From Candidatus Competibacteraceae bacterium (lineage in GTDB: Bacteria > Pseudomonadota > Gammaproteobacteria > Competibacterales > Competibacteraceae), in assembly GCA_003989065.1 (NCBI GenBank), contig RXIW01000002.1:119363-183362 (forward strand): DNA of 64,000 nt. The letters are read 5' to 3'. A model generated the notes under the pieces. The model worked only from the letters and a program-made list of their open reading frames with translations, was not told the DNA's origin and made no database searches. The position numbers and the translations under genes were made by a program. Below, in pieces: positions 40,640 to 50,179 of the stretch. Positions within the stretch are counted from its first letter, which is position 1. Every line of letters begins with the position of its first letter.

Positions 40640-41419
40640 ACGCGCCCATTCGGCCTCCACCCGCGCCAGGTCGGCCTCGGTATCCACACCGGGCGGCGGG
40701 GACTCGGCCGCTTCGGCGACATGGATGCGGATGCCATGCCACAAGGCCCGCAACTGCTCCAACGACTCGGCCTGTTCGATCATGGCGGGCGGCAGCTGAG
40801 GATAACGGCGCAACACCGCCACCCGATAGGCATACAGGCCGATGTGCCGGAACCAGGGCGTCTCCGCTGGGAGCGCCATCGTCGCCTCCTGGCCAGGGCC
40901 GAACGCTTCGCGATGCCAGGGAATCGGCGCACGACTGAAATACAAGGCGAAACCGGCCGCATCCCGCACCACCTTGACGGCATTCGGGTCGAACAATTCG
41001 GCCGCTTCGTGAATCCGCGCACAAGCCGTGGCAATGCCCGCTTCGGGATGCGTCTCCAACCCCATCGCCACCTGACGAATCAACGCTGGTGGCAAGCGCG
41101 GCTCGTCGCCTTGCACGTTCACCACGATGGCGTCATCGGGCCAATGCCGTTGGCTCGCCACCTCGGCCAGACGGTCGGTGCCGGAGCGGTGTTCAGACGA
41201 AGTCATGCACACGACCGCGCCAAAGCCTTGCGCCGCCGCCTGGATACGCACATCGTCGGTGGCGATCACGACCTCCAGCGCCCCGCTGGCCAGCGCCTGT
41301 CGATAGACGTGTTCGAGCAGCGGCCGACCGGCCAGCAACCGTAAAGGCTTGCCGGGCAGGCGGGTCGAGGCGTAACGAGCCGGGATCGCGACCCGGAAGC
41401 GGGGGCCGGACTCACTCAC
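40628..41419 (-). CDS. kdsB: 3-deoxy-manno-octulosonate cytidylyltransferase
   Basis: 263 residues. N-terminal [16 protein letters not shown] and later [22 protein letters not shown] and GLYAYR are the KdsB signature. It activates Kdo with CTP to CMP-Kdo for lipid A-core assembly. The start is a GTG at 41419, eight bases after a very strong AGGAGGT. That GTG overlaps the stop codon of the lpxK frame (GTGA), and the Trm112 stop lies seven bases further in, so translation is tightly coupled. The 3' end overlaps a convergent small gene. Confidence 0.95.
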   Translation of the reverse strand: MSESGPRFRVAIPARYASTRLPGKPLRLLAGRPLLEHVYRQALASGALEVVIATDDVRIQAAAQGFGAVVCMTSSEHRSGTDRLAEVASQRHWPDDAIVVNVQGDEPRLPPALIRQVAMGLETHPEAGIATACARIHEAAELFDPNAVKVVRDAAGFALYFSRAPIPWHREAFGPGQEATMALPAETPWFRHIGLYAYRVAVLRRYPQLPPAMIEQAESLEQLRALWHGIRIHVAEAAESPPPGVDTEADLARVEAEWARSVQ

Positions 41420-41600
41420 TCGCGCTCACCTCCTCGTCCGTCAGCCGCCGCGCCTCGGCTTCCAGCATCACCGGAATGCCATCCCGAACCGGGTAGGCCA
41501 ATCGGCTCTCCTGGCAGATCAATTCCTGCCTGGTCTTGTCGTACGTCAGCGGGGCCTTGCTGACCGGGCATACCAGAATCTCCAGCAGTTTCTTGTCCAT
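41412..41600 (-). CDS. Trm112-family protein (YcaR-like)
   Basis: 62 residues: [18 protein letters not shown], then [20 protein letters not shown]. It is the small Trm112 fold, but only one Cys of each zinc-binding pair remains, as in many bacterial YcaR proteins. Its function in bacteria is not established; eukaryotic Trm112 activates methyltransferases. GAGGTGA precedes the ATG. The whole gene lies inside the still-open lpxK frame and runs seven bases into kdsB. Its position between lpxK and kdsB is conserved. Confidence 0.9.
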   Translation of the reverse strand: MDKKLLEILVCPVSKAPLTYDKTRQELICQESRLAYPVRDGIPVMLEAEARRLTDEEVSASE

Positions 41601-42675
41601 TGGCGTTCACCTCGTCGTGGGTGGGTAGGCGGCTCGGCGCGCGGTGACGGCGGCCGGTATCGGTCTGTTCGCGCCGGATGCCCTTGGCCATGGCGACCAT
41701 CGCCAGCCGTTTGAGCAGGGCCTCGTCGAATTCCGGATCGCACTGCGCGCTGACCGGAACATACCAGCAATTGTCCGAAGCGAAACTTCGGCATTTTATC
41801 GCATCCTTTTCGGTCATCAGCACCGGCAAATCCTCGCGAAAGCGCAGATCCGCCGGCTGGAAGGGATGATGATCGGGAAACGGATGCTCGATGAAACGCA
41901 GGCGGGCGTGGCGCAGATGATCGAAAAACCGTCCCGGATCGCCGATGCCCGCCATGGCGTGGACCATGGTTTGCCGGAAGTTGGACAAGGCGGAGCTGAC
42001 ATAGGAGTCGGCCAGGTTGACCGCGACATCGCCGTGCAGGGTCATCAGGTATTCCCGCCCGCGCGCCGCGCCGTTGCCAACCACGAAATCCACGCTTTTC
42101 AGACGCGAAGGCGGCTCCCGCAACGGTCCAGCCGGCAGACAGGCGGCATTGCCGAAGCGCCGGAAGCCGTCCACCACGGCAATTTCGATATCGCGCTGCA
42201 ACCGGTAGTGCTGCAAGCCATCGTCGCTGATGATGACATTACAGCGATGGGTGGCCAACAGCGCCCACGCTGCCGCCACCCGATCGGGATCGACCACGAC
42301 CGGGCACCGGCAACGCTGGGCCAGCAACACCGGTTCATCGCCGACCTGCCCCGGATCGCTGTCGGCGGTGACCGTGCGCGGCCACTGGACCGACTGGCCG
42401 CCGTAGCCGCGACTGACTACACCTGGCCGGTAGCCCACTTGGCGCAACAGCTCCACCAGACGCGCTACCAGCGGGGTCTTGCCGGCGCCTCCGACATTGA
42501 TGTTGCCTACCACGATCACCGGCACACTGAACGCTTCACTGCGCAACAACCCCTGCAGATATAGGAAGCGCCGCACTCGCACAGCCAGGCCGAACAGCAG
42601 GCTGAGCGGCCACAGCAACACGGCGACCAGATTGAGGGAATAGCCATGACGATCCAGCCAGTTATGCACGGTCAA
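41416..42675 (-). CDS. lpxK: Tetraacyldisaccharide 4'-kinase, frame extended through trm112
   Basis: LpxK phosphorylates the lipid A disaccharide precursor at the inner membrane. An N-terminal hydrophobic helix, the P-loop [12 protein letters not shown] (57-68), SRGYGG, DDGLQHY and LPAGPLREP are present. LpxK similarity ends near residue 325-330, the normal family length, but no stop occurs there: the frame continues to 419 residues, spanning the whole trm112 gene in another frame and ending on the kdsB start (GTGA). The extra ~90 residues (Gly/Arg/Asp-rich) have no LpxK counterpart. Either the protein has a long tail or a sequence error removed the stop. It overlaps exbD by four bases. Confidence 0.9.
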   Translation of the reverse strand: MTVHNWLDRHGYSLNLVAVLLWPLSLLFGLAVRVRRFLYLQGLLRSEAFSVPVIVVGNINVGGAGKTPLVARLVELLRQVGYRPGVVSRGYGGQSVQWPRTVTADSDPGQVGDEPVLLAQRCRCPVVVDPDRVAAAWALLATHRCNVIISDDGLQHYRLQRDIEIAVVDGFRRFGNAACLPAGPLREPPSRLKSVDFVVGNGAARGREYLMTLHGDVAVNLADSYVSSALSNFRQTMVHAMAGIGDPGRFFDHLRHARLRFIEHPFPDHHPFQPADLRFREDLPVLMTEKDAIKCRSFASDNCWYVPVSAQCDPEFDEALLKRLAMVAMAKGIRREQTDTGRRHRAPSRLPTHDEVNANGQETAGDSGMPGQQGPADVRQDQAGIDLPGEPIGLPGSGWHSGDAGSRGAAADGRGGERE

Positions 42676-43139
42676 GGCTCCGGCGTCGGCGCGACATCGG
42701 GTGCAGGCGAGGGCTTCGGTGCGCTCTGGGGTCGGTTGACGGTGGCGATGTTCAATTGATTCAGCCCCAGCTGACCCGCCACATCCATCGCCGTCACCAC
42801 GGCCTGATAAGACGCCCGAGCGTCGGCGCTGATGGTCAGCGGCAGCTTGCGGCCATCGGTTGCCTGCAACAGCGCCGCTTTCAGGGTCGCCGGATCGGCC
42901 GTCTCCAACATACGGCCATTGACGGCGTAACGGCCGGCGGCATCGATATCCACCACGTTCAGATCAGCCACGCGACTCGGCACCGACCGATCCGAAGCTT
43001 CGGGCAAGCGGATTTCCAGTTCGGACTGACGCCGCAGGCTGGTGGCGATCATGAAGAAGATCAGTAGGACCAGCACCACGTCGATCATTGGCACCAGATT
43101 GATTTCCGGCTCCTCGCGCCGGCGGGGACGCAGATTCAT
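42672..43139 (-). CDS. ExbD/TolR-family biopolymer transport protein
   Basis: 155 residues with one N-terminal membrane helix beginning INLVPMIDVVLVLLIFFM, which carries the conserved Asp for proton use, and a periplasmic domain. A Pro/Ala-rich tail ends the protein. With the ExbB/TolQ-like protein (four-base overlap) it forms a proton-driven motor complex. Placement between comEC and lpxK is conserved in Pseudomonas-like genomes, where this pair's partner is unclear; it need not be linked to TonB. msbA, found next to lpxK in enteric bacteria, is absent. Confidence 0.9.
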   Translation of the reverse strand: MNLRPRRREEPEINLVPMIDVVLVLLIFFMIATSLRRQSELEIRLPEASDRSVPSRVADLNVVDIDAAGRYAVNGRMLETADPATLKAALLQATDGRKLPLTISADARASYQAVVTAMDVAGQLGLNQLNIATVNRPQSAPKPSPAPDVAPTPEP

Positions 43140-43762
43140 CGAACCGGCTCCTGTTCGTTCACGCTGCTGTCCAGCAGGTCGATCAGTTGCAGGGTTTCCT
43201 GCTCCATTTGCACCACCAAGCGGTCCACCCGGGCGTGGAAATAGCGGTAGAACAGTAGACTGGGAATCGCAACCGCCAAGCCAGCAGCGGTGGTCACCAG
43301 CGCCTCGGCGATGCCGACCGACAACAGGCTGAAATTGCTGTTGCCCTCGACCGCGACGATCTGGAAGATCTTGATCATGCCAGCCACGGTGCCCAGCAGA
43401 CCCAGCAGCGGGCTGATGGCGGCGATGGTGCCCAGGGCGTTGAGAAACCGCTCCAATTCATGCACCACATGGCGGCCGGTATCCTCGACCTGCTCCCGGA
43501 CGATTTCCCGGCGGCGACCGCGACAGGCCAGGCCCGCCGCCACGATACGGCCCAGCGGCGAATCCAGCGCCAGCGCGGCCACCTCCTGCGGGTCGATGGC
43601 ACCCTGTTCGGTCCAGCGGCGCAGGATCACCACCAGCTGTCCCGGCAATACCCGCGCCCGCCGCAGAGCCAGCAGGCGCTCGATGATGATGGTCGCCGCC
43701 GCCAGTGAACAGGCCAGAATCGGCAGTGTCAGCCAACCGCCGGCCTTGAGCAGATCAATCAA
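43136..43762 (-). CDS. ExbB/TolQ/MotA-family proton channel protein
   Basis: 208 residues with three predicted membrane helices: WLTLPILACSLAAATIIIE near the N-terminus, then ISPLLGLLGTVAGMIKIF and the VTTAAGLAVAIPSLLFYRYF stretch, both family signatures. It forms the pentameric channel around the ExbD-like protein encoded next. A 155-base gap separates it from comEC upstream. The energised partner in the outer membrane is not evident from the neighbourhood. Confidence 0.91.
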   Translation of the reverse strand: MIDLLKAGGWLTLPILACSLAAATIIIERLLALRRARVLPGQLVVILRRWTEQGAIDPQEVAALALDSPLGRIVAAGLACRGRRREIVREQVEDTGRHVVHELERFLNALGTIAAISPLLGLLGTVAGMIKIFQIVAVEGNSNFSLLSVGIAEALVTTAAGLAVAIPSLLFYRYFHARVDRLVVQMEQETLQLIDLLDSSVNEQEPVR

Positions 43763-43917
43763 GTCCCGTCTCCCTATTGCGTGGTTTCGTCGCGATGCCC
43801 AGAATTCGATCGTTCGAACGCTCTTGGTCCGACGCTTCCGTCACTGGTTCATTTTCCCACGAGTCGCCCGGCCTGCATAACGATCTTGGCGCCACTTCAA
43901 CATCTGCGCATGACGAT

Positions 43918-46227
43918 CTATGGCGCGGTCCAGTAATGGCGTCGATCGCGCCGGTAGCGCTCCAGTTCCAGCGCCCGGCCCGGTTCCAACCGGAAGGTAA
44001 TCGCACCCTCATCGGCGGTATTCAACAGCAGAGCGCCTGTCATCCGATAGCGCGCTACGGTCTCGGGGCGCGGATAACCGAAGCGATTGCCATAGCCGGT
44101 CGAGAACAGCACGTAACGCGGTCGCACAGCCTCCAGAAAGGCGACTGTGACCCCGCTGCGATGACCGTGATGGGGCGCGACCAGGATATCAGCGGCCAGA
44201 TCTGCGCCATCATTCGCTACCAGTATCGTTTCCGCTGGCGCCGCGATATCGCCCGGCAACAACACCCGCCCCGCCTCGCTGACCACCTGGAGCACGCAGG
44301 AGGCGTCGTCGCCGCTGAATCCGCTGTCCGGGGGATGCAGGATTCGGAACCGCACCCCGTCCCACTGCCAGCTTTGTCCGGCCCGACACGGTTCGGCCCC
44401 ATCGATCGGCGTCTGATCCAACGCGCTGGTCAGAATACGGGACACCGGCATCAGTTCCCGCAGCGAGCGCACCCCGCCGGTATGCTGACCGTCGGGGTGG
44501 CTGACGATCAGGGCATCCACCCGGTCCACACCCTGCCAGCGCAGAAAGGGCGCCAGCGCCGCCCGTCCGGCGTCGAGCGTCGCGCCCAATCTCGGGCCGG
44601 TATCGTAAACCAGGACATGGCGTTCGGTCCGCACCACCACCGCCAGCCCCTGGCCCACATCCAGCAGGGTGAACCAGAACCCACCCGGCTCCGGTGCGCG
44701 GATCGCCGGCCACAGCAAGGGTAGACACAAGGGCAGTCCCAACCAGCGGCCCGGCAGACCGCGCGGGGCCAGCGCCAATGCCAGCCCTGGCAGGGCGAAC
44801 GCCAGGGTCCACAACGGCGGCGCAGGCCGATACAGGACGATCCCCGGCAGGCGGTCCAAACCGCTCATCACCTGCCACAGGCCATCCAGGGTCAATGCCG
44901 CCAGCTCCAGCAAGGCCGTCTGCAACGCGATGCTGATCGAGCCCGCCAGCGCCGCCAACAGACTCAGCGGCAACACCGTGCACTCCACCCAGGGAATGGC
45001 GATCAGATTGGCCAGCGGCGACAATAGCGGGAACTGCTGAAAGAAAATCAGGCTGGCCGGGACCAGCGCCAGGGTGATCCTGAGCTGCAGGCCGAGCGTC
45101 TGGCCCAGCAGTCGATGCTCGCGCCAGCGACCGCTGACGCTGTAGAGAATCACCGCCACTGCCCCGAACGACAACCAGAATCCCGTCAGCAGCGGCGCGG
45201 CGGGATCGACGATCAACACGATCAACAGCGCCAGGGCCAGGATACGACTCGGCGCAACCGGTCGGGCTGCCAGCAGCGCCATCATCGCCACCGTCGCCAT
45301 CAGGAACGAGCGTTGGGCCGGCACCGATAAACCGGACAGCAGGGTATAAGCGCCTGTGCCCAACACAGTCGTCAGCGCCGCCGCCCGACTGGCCGGCCAG
45401 CGCAACGCCAAACGCGGAAACCGGCTCCACCCCAGCCACGTCAGCCCGAACACTAGGCCGGCGACCAAACCGATGTGCGAGCCGGAAATCGACATCAGAT
45501 GGCCGATGCCCAGGCGATTGAAGGTATCCCACTGCCATGGCCGAATCCCGCTCTCGTCCCCCACCGCCAGCGCCACCAGAATGCCGACATCGGGGTTACC
45601 AGGCAGCAGCTGGTGGAAGCGTTCGGCAACCCGCTGACGATAGCGATCCAGGGGATAGCGTTCGGCGGCAGCCAGCCACTGCGGCGGCGGTTGGGCGCGA
45701 ATCGTGCCGGTGGCGACGATGCCCTGGGCATAGAGCCAGCGCTCGTAATCGAAACCACCAGGATTGAGCAGACCGTGTGGTCGCTTCAAGCGGACCGTAA
45801 AGCGCCAGCGATCGCCGACCTGCCAGCGGGGAGACGCTTCCGGGGCTTCTGCGCTGCTGTCGGCGTTATCCCACCACGACAGGAGCAAGCGCCCGCTCAG
45901 GGGAATGGCCTCGTCGCCCTGTCGTGCCTGCGCTACGGTGAAGACAAAGCGGACCTGACGCGCTTCCTGATCGGGGATCGTGGCGATCCAACCTTCGATG
46001 GCGCAATCGAGCCCTTCCCATGACGCTGGCCGCTCGGACGGCGGGGCGGCCAGCAACAACGCCCACCAGAATCCCGCCACCCCCCAAGCTACCCACCGCA
46101 GCGGCGGAAGCCAGACCAGCGCCAACCCTACGGCGGGCAAGACCAGAATCCAGCCGCGCCCCGGCAGTTCCGGCCAGGACTGCAGCAGGAGAATTCCGAT
46201 CAGAAAGACAATCGCGCCCAGCCGCAT
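43918..46227 (-). CDS. comEC: ComEC/Rec2 DNA uptake channel
   Basis: 769 residues. An N-terminal DUF4131-type part with early membrane helices is followed by the Competence domain (many helices, with GIGHLMSISGSHIGLVAGL and LSVPAQRSFLMA) and a C-terminal metallo-beta-lactamase domain (LLDVGQGLAVVV, SHPDGQHTGG, APHHGHRSG). It passes single-stranded DNA across the inner membrane in natural transformation. The SHPDxxHTGG order is kept, so the nuclease-like domain may be functional. A comEA-like gene lies two kilobases upstream on the same strand. Confidence 0.93.
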   Translation of the reverse strand: MRLGAIVFLIGILLLQSWPELPGRGWILVLPAVGLALVWLPPLRWVAWGVAGFWWALLLAAPPSERPASWEGLDCAIEGWIATIPDQEARQVRFVFTVAQARQGDEAIPLSGRLLLSWWDNADSSAEAPEASPRWQVGDRWRFTVRLKRPHGLLNPGGFDYERWLYAQGIVATGTIRAQPPPQWLAAAERYPLDRYRQRVAERFHQLLPGNPDVGILVALAVGDESGIRPWQWDTFNRLGIGHLMSISGSHIGLVAGLVFGLTWLGWSRFPRLALRWPASRAAALTTVLGTGAYTLLSGLSVPAQRSFLMATVAMMALLAARPVAPSRILALALLIVLIVDPAAPLLTGFWLSFGAVAVILYSVSGRWREHRLLGQTLGLQLRITLALVPASLIFFQQFPLLSPLANLIAIPWVECTVLPLSLLAALAGSISIALQTALLELAALTLDGLWQVMSGLDRLPGIVLYRPAPPLWTLAFALPGLALALAPRGLPGRWLGLPLCLPLLWPAIRAPEPGGFWFTLLDVGQGLAVVVRTERHVLVYDTGPRLGATLDAGRAALAPFLRWQGVDRVDALIVSHPDGQHTGGVRSLRELMPVSRILTSALDQTPIDGAEPCRAGQSWQWDGVRFRILHPPDSGFSGDDASCVLQVVSEAGRVLLPGDIAAPAETILVANDGADLAADILVAPHHGHRSGVTVAFLEAVRPRYVLFSTGYGNRFGYPRPETVARYRMTGALLLNTADEGAITFRLEPGRALELERYRRDRRHYWTAP

Positions 46228-46316
46228 GGCAAACGACCACCCAATGGTTCCACCACCGGGAGCGGATGACTACGACCCCAGCAACGCGCCCACGACCATC
46301 ACGTTGCCATGGCGGA

Positions 46317-47009
46317 TCAACGCGCGCGGGCCAGCACGCCGTCGGTCAGTCGCCACAGCGCATCCATGCGAGCTGCCAGCTCCAAATCGTGGGTGACCAC
46401 GACGAAACTGGTCCCAAGATCGTGATTCAGCTCCAGCATCAGATCGAAAACCTGCTCGGCGCTCTGGCGGTCGAGATTGCCGGTCGGCTCGTCGGCCAAT
46501 ACGCAGGCCGGTTCGGTGATCAGGGCTCGCGCCACCGCCGCTCGTTGCCGTTCGCCACCGGACAGCTCGCCCGGTTTATGCTTCAGCCGCTGCGCCAACC
46601 CGACCCGCCCCAACAATTCCGCCGCCCGGGTGGTGGCCCGGGTCGGCGTCTCGCCGCGAATCAGCAGCGGCATCGCCACGTTCTCCAGTGCGGTGAACTC
46701 GGGCAACAGGTGATGGAACTGGTAGATAAAACCCAGCCAACGGTTACGCAAGCGCCCTCTTCCGGCTTCGCCCAGGCGACTCAACTCCTGCCCGGCCACC
46801 CACACCGAACCGGCCGATGGCGTGTCCAGGCCGCCCAACAAGTGCAATAAAGTGCTCTTGCCCGAGCCGGAACTGCCGACCACGGCCAAGCGCTCGCCGC
46901 GCCGAACCTGGAAATCGACCTCCCGCAACACCTCCAAACGTTCGTTGCCCTGACGGAAAGCCTTGGCCAGGTGGCGGCACTCCAACACCACATCCGAGCC
47001 ATCATTCAT
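46317..47009 (-). CDS. lolD: Lipoprotein-releasing ABC transporter ATP-binding protein LolD
   Basis: 230 residues. Walker [10 protein letters not shown], the LolD-type [20 protein letters not shown] (Q-loop region), signature LSGGERQR, and [10 protein letters not shown] are all present. It powers extraction of outer-membrane lipoproteins from the inner membrane to LolA. The ATG at 47009 lies inside the lolC end (8-base overlap) and gives the normal N-terminus; a longer frame upstream is a shadow of lolC. It precedes comEC by 89 bases. Confidence 0.94.
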   Translation of the reverse strand: MNDGSDVVLECRHLAKAFRQGNERLEVLREVDFQVRRGERLAVVGSSGSGKSTLLHLLGGLDTPSAGSVWVAGQELSRLGEAGRGRLRNRWLGFIYQFHHLLPEFTALENVAMPLLIRGETPTRATTRAAELLGRVGLAQRLKHKPGELSGGERQRAAVARALITEPACVLADEPTGNLDRQSAEQVFDLMLELNHDLGTSFVVVTHDLELAARMDALWRLTDGVLARAR

Positions 47010-48252
47010 AGCGTAACGCCTCCGCCGGTTGAGTCCGCGCCGCTCGCCAGGCGGGATACAGCGTAGCCAGCGTCGCCAGTCCGAACGCCACCAGTCCAAT
47101 GGTGGCGACGTCGCCCCATTGCACTTGGGACGGCAGATCGCTGATCAAGTAGACGTCCGGGGCCAGGAATTTGATCCCGAAGACCCGTTCGATGAACGGC
47201 ACCACCACATCCACGTGGGTCGCCAGCGAAACCCCGCCCAGCAGCCCCAGCAAGGTGCCGACCAGGCCGATGGTGATGCCTTGCACGATGAAGATCCCCA
47301 TGACGCTGAGCGGCGTCGCCCCCAGCGTACGCAGAATGGCGATATCGGCCCGCTTGTCGGTCACCACCATGACCAGCGCCGAAACGATGTTGAAGGCTGC
47401 CACCGCTACGATCAGGGTCAAAATCACGAACATCGCGGTTTTCTCGATCTGCACCGCCCGGAAAAAGCTGGCGTGATCCTGAGTCCAGTCGCGAGCGCTA
47501 TAACCGTCCGGCAGCTGATTGGTCAGCTCGCGGGCCAGCCGCGGCGCCTGGAACAGATCGCGCAGCTTCAGGCGCAGTCCGTTGACCACTCCGTCCGGAT
47601 ACTGGAACAGCTTGCCGGCGTCTGCGATGTTTATCAGCGCCAAACCTCGGTCGTACTCGTACATGCCAGCCTCGAAGAGGCCCACCACGTCGAAACGTTT
47701 CAGGCGCGGCAACACCCCGGCTGGCGTCACGTTGGCCTGCGGCGTGATGACGGTCACCTTGTCCCCGACCGTCACGCCCAAGGCATTGGCCAGCGCCTTA
47801 CCGAGGATGATGCCGAATTGGCCGGGACGCAGATCATCCAGGGAACCACGGATCATCTTGCCGCCGATATCGGAAACCTGTCGCTCCTCCTGCGGGAGAA
47901 TGCCCTGGATTAGAGCGCCGCTGACCAGAGAAGCATGATTGAGCATCGCCTCGCCCCGGATGTAAGGCGCTCCGCCCACCACCTCGGGATGGTGTGCGAT
48001 CTGGTCCTGGACGGCCTGCCAGTCGTCCATCAGCCCGCTCCAGCGACTGATGGTGGCATGGGCGGTCATCGATAGGATGCGTCCGCGCAACTCCTGTTGA
48101 AAACCGTTCATCACCGACAGCACGGTGATCAGCGCGGTGATACCCAGAGCAATTCCCAGCATCGATGTCAGCGATATGAATGAAATGAAGTGGTTACGAC
48201 GTTTGGCGCGGGTATAGCGCAAACCGATGAACAACTCCAGGGGACGAAACAT
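47002..48252 (-). CDS. lolC: Lipoprotein-releasing ABC transporter permease (LolC/LolE)
   Basis: 416 residues. An N-terminal helix ([26 protein letters not shown], read as pieces), a large periplasmic MacB-like domain, and three C-terminal helices with an FtsX-type end ([22 protein letters not shown], read as pieces) define the family. Only one permease gene is next to lolD, so either it forms a homodimer (LolF-like) or a second copy lies elsewhere. The ATG at 48252 is preferred over the GTG at 48258. A promoter at 48300-48327 lies just upstream. Confidence 0.92.
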   Translation of the reverse strand: MFRPLELFIGLRYTRAKRRNHFISFISLTSMLGIALGITALITVLSVMNGFQQELRGRILSMTAHATISRWSGLMDDWQAVQDQIAHHPEVVGGAPYIRGEAMLNHASLVSGALIQGILPQEERQVSDIGGKMIRGSLDDLRPGQFGIILGKALANALGVTVGDKVTVITPQANVTPAGVLPRLKRFDVVGLFEAGMYEYDRGLALINIADAGKLFQYPDGVVNGLRLKLRDLFQAPRLARELTNQLPDGYSARDWTQDHASFFRAVQIEKTAMFVILTLIVAVAAFNIVSALVMVVTDKRADIAILRTLGATPLSVMGIFIVQGITIGLVGTLLGLLGGVSLATHVDVVVPFIERVFGIKFLAPDVYLISDLPSQVQWGDVATIGLVAFGLATLATLYPAWRAARTQPAEALRYE

Positions 48253-48299
48253 GGGCACGATTCCGATCAGAGGTAGCGGCGGTTGCCGGAAGGCGTGCC

Positions 48300-48327
48300 A
48301 TTATAAAGGCGCTGGCCGCTTCGTGAA
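48300..48327 (-). promoter_or_regulatory. Sigma70 promoter for lolCD
   Basis: On the minus strand, TTCACG (48322-48327) and a perfect TATAAT (48300-48305) are 16 bases apart, about 50 bases before the lolC start. The -35 lies inside the hairpin at 48310-48337. Confidence 0.55.
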
Positions 48328-48337
48328 GCGACCAGCG
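48310..48337 (-). terminator. Hairpin terminator after comEA
   Basis: Imperfect inverted repeat (CGCTGG and CGCTTC arms with complements) lying about 40 bases beyond the comEA stop on the minus strand, followed by CTTTATAAT. It overlaps the lolCD promoter. Confidence 0.55.
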
Positions 48338-48377
48338 TTGCGCATCCTCGCAGCGGGCAAACGCAATGGGCCGCGCG

Positions 48378-48842
48378 TTAGGGCTTGGATGTCGAAGTCG
48401 CAGACGGCGCCGTCGGCACGCTTGGGGTCGCGGGCGTTGCCGGCACGCTCGGCATGGCGGGAGCCGTCGGTACGCTTGGGACTGCGGGAGCCGTCGGCAT
48501 CGCGGGCGTTGCCGGCACGCTCGGCATGGCGGGAGCCGTCGGTACGCTTGGGGTCGCGGGCGTCGTCGGCAGCGCGGGCGCGCCACCCACCATCACCAAA
48601 GGCTTGATCTTCTCAAGCGTTTTTCCTTTGATCCCTGGCACCTTGGTCAAGTCGTCCACGGATTTGAAGGGGCCATTGGCTTCCCGATACTTGACGATAT
48701 CGGCAGCCTTCTTGGGTCCGATACCCTGCAGGGCTTTTTCCAGCTGTTCCGCACTGGCCGTGTTGAGATCGATGGCCTGAGCCAGCGCCACAGCTGAGCA
48801 GAGCGCCAGGATCAAACCGAAAACGAGTCGCATGATTTTCAT
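48378..48842 (-). CDS. ComEA-like helix-hairpin-helix DNA-binding protein
   Basis: 154 residues. Signal peptide (LVFGLILALCSAVALAQA, cleavage near residue 22), then a ComEA-type helix-hairpin-helix domain: DLNTASAEQLEKALQGIGPKKA and VPGIKGKTLEKIKP read in parts. It would hold incoming DNA in the periplasm for ComEC. The last ~65 residues form a Pro/Ala/Thr/Ser/Val-rich repetitive tail (MPSVPATPA, VPTAPA units) not typical for ComEA and built from near-identical DNA repeats. GAGAGG precedes the ATG. Confidence 0.88.
   Translation of the reverse strand: MKIMRLVFGLILALCSAVALAQAIDLNTASAEQLEKALQGIGPKKAADIVKYREANGPFKSVDDLTKVPGIKGKTLEKIKPLVMVGGAPALPTTPATPSVPTAPAMPSVPATPAMPTAPAVPSVPTAPAMPSVPATPATPSVPTAPSATSTSKP
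48429..48552. repeat. 72-base-period direct repeat in comEA tail
   Basis: A 52-base sequence beginning CGCGGGCGTTGCCGGCACGC is identical at 48429-48480 and 48501-48552. The units are offset by 72 bases (24 codons), and shorter, partly matching copies flank them. Perfect identity points to recent duplication. Confidence 0.9.
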
Positions 48843-48984
48843 TGGTAAGCCTCTCTTCGTTTGACGGGGACTGCCGACAGATCCAACGCCGACATTACCT
48901 CATCAATATAGAACAAAAAAGTGCAAGTGCAACATTAAATTGGCTTAGCAATGCGACATCGATTCAATGGCATGCGACATCGAT

Positions 48985-50151
48985 TCAGCCGCTGGTTTTC
49001 ATGACCAGATCGGACATCGGTTTGATGGTGTTCCATTGCAAGCAACTGGGGCAACACCAGTGGAGGGATTTGACGACGAAACCGCAATTGCTGCAGCGAT
49101 AACGTGCCGCGCTGTTGAGCATCTGCACGCTGATACACTGCAGGGTGCGCAGGTCAGCGTATTTTGCGCCCTCGCCACGCGCCAGCTTGGTGTCGACCAG
49201 ACGCCGCAGACCGAGTAGGGTTGGGTATTCTCGCAATTCGCGTTCGAGAAACTGCAGAGCGGCTTCCTCGCCTTCCAGCCGCAATAGCCATTCGGCCAGA
49301 GTGTCGGTGATCCGTCCACTGTGATCCCGTTCATGCACTTCCCGCAGATAGGCCAGCCATTCGTCGGGACATCCCAGCGCGCTGTAGCACTGACTGAGAG
49401 GCACGACCGCCTCCGGAAAATAGCCGCGGTCCTGCCGTTCGACCGCCTGAAAAGCCTCGATGGCCTTGCGATGGTCGCCCATCCGCATCGCCAGCCGTCC
49501 CAGCAACAGGTTGGCGCGGGCACAACCGGCATCGCGCGCCAGCGCATCGAGCAACCAGCTACTGGTCTCGGCGTCATCGTTGCGGGCATTGGCCGCTTCG
49601 GCCAACTCGCAGCAAAAATGCGCGGTTTGGCGGCGCTTGGAGTCACCGCTGATCTGTTCCAGACGGTCGCTGTAGGCAATCGCCTGTCGCCAATCCTTTT
49701 CCTGCTGAAAAATGTGAATCAGACGCGACAGCGCCACCTCCATGTGAGCGGGTTGCTCCACCAACTCCTGAAACAACGCCTCGGCCCGGTCGAACAAGCC
49801 CGCCCGCAAATAATCTTCGCCGAGTTCCAGTATAGAGCGATGGCGTTGATCGGTCGTCAGGTTGGAGCGGGCAATCAGGCTGCCGTGGATATGAATGGCC
49901 CGGTCCACCTCGCCGCGGCGGCGAAACAGGTTGCCCAAGGTCAAATGCATCTCGGCCGTATCCCGATCCACATCGGCCATGCGGGTGAAAACTTCGATGG
50001 CCTGATCGGGCTTGTCATCGATCAGATAGTTCAATCCCTTGAAATAATCGGCGCTGCGGACCGTCGCGCCGCGACGGTCCAGATACTCGCGCCGGGCCAC
50101 CCACCAGCCGGAGGCGGCAGCAACCGGCAGCAGCAGCCATAACAATTCCAT
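48985..50151 (-). CDS. lapB: Lipopolysaccharide assembly protein LapB (YciM)
   Basis: 388 residues. One N-terminal membrane helix (LLWLLLPVAAASGWWVA) is followed by many TPR units (KPDQAIEVFTRMA, GEVDRAIHIHGSL, GDHRKAIEAFQAV) and a C-terminal rubredoxin-like metal site YRCSNCGF...HWCCPSC. LapB works with FtsH and YejM to control LpxC turnover and so LPS amount. The second ATG (50151) is taken; the first is at 50154. It is the downstream partner of lapA, 25-28 bases away. Confidence 0.94.
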   Translation of the reverse strand: MELLWLLLPVAAASGWWVARREYLDRRGATVRSADYFKGLNYLIDDKPDQAIEVFTRMADVDRDTAEMHLTLGNLFRRRGEVDRAIHIHGSLIARSNLTTDQRHRSILELGEDYLRAGLFDRAEALFQELVEQPAHMEVALSRLIHIFQQEKDWRQAIAYSDRLEQISGDSKRRQTAHFCCELAEAANARNDDAETSSWLLDALARDAGCARANLLLGRLAMRMGDHRKAIEAFQAVERQDRGYFPEAVVPLSQCYSALGCPDEWLAYLREVHERDHSGRITDTLAEWLLRLEGEEAALQFLERELREYPTLLGLRRLVDTKLARGEGAKYADLRTLQCISVQMLNSAARYRCSNCGFVVKSLHWCCPSCLQWNTIKPMSDLVMKTSG

Positions 50152-50179
50152 CATGATTTAACGGTACATCCCTGGCGCG

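Noticed and set aside
44210..45538. 442-codon same-strand frame inside comEC
   Set aside because: Out-of-frame Gly/Ala/Arg-rich translation of comEC; no motifs.
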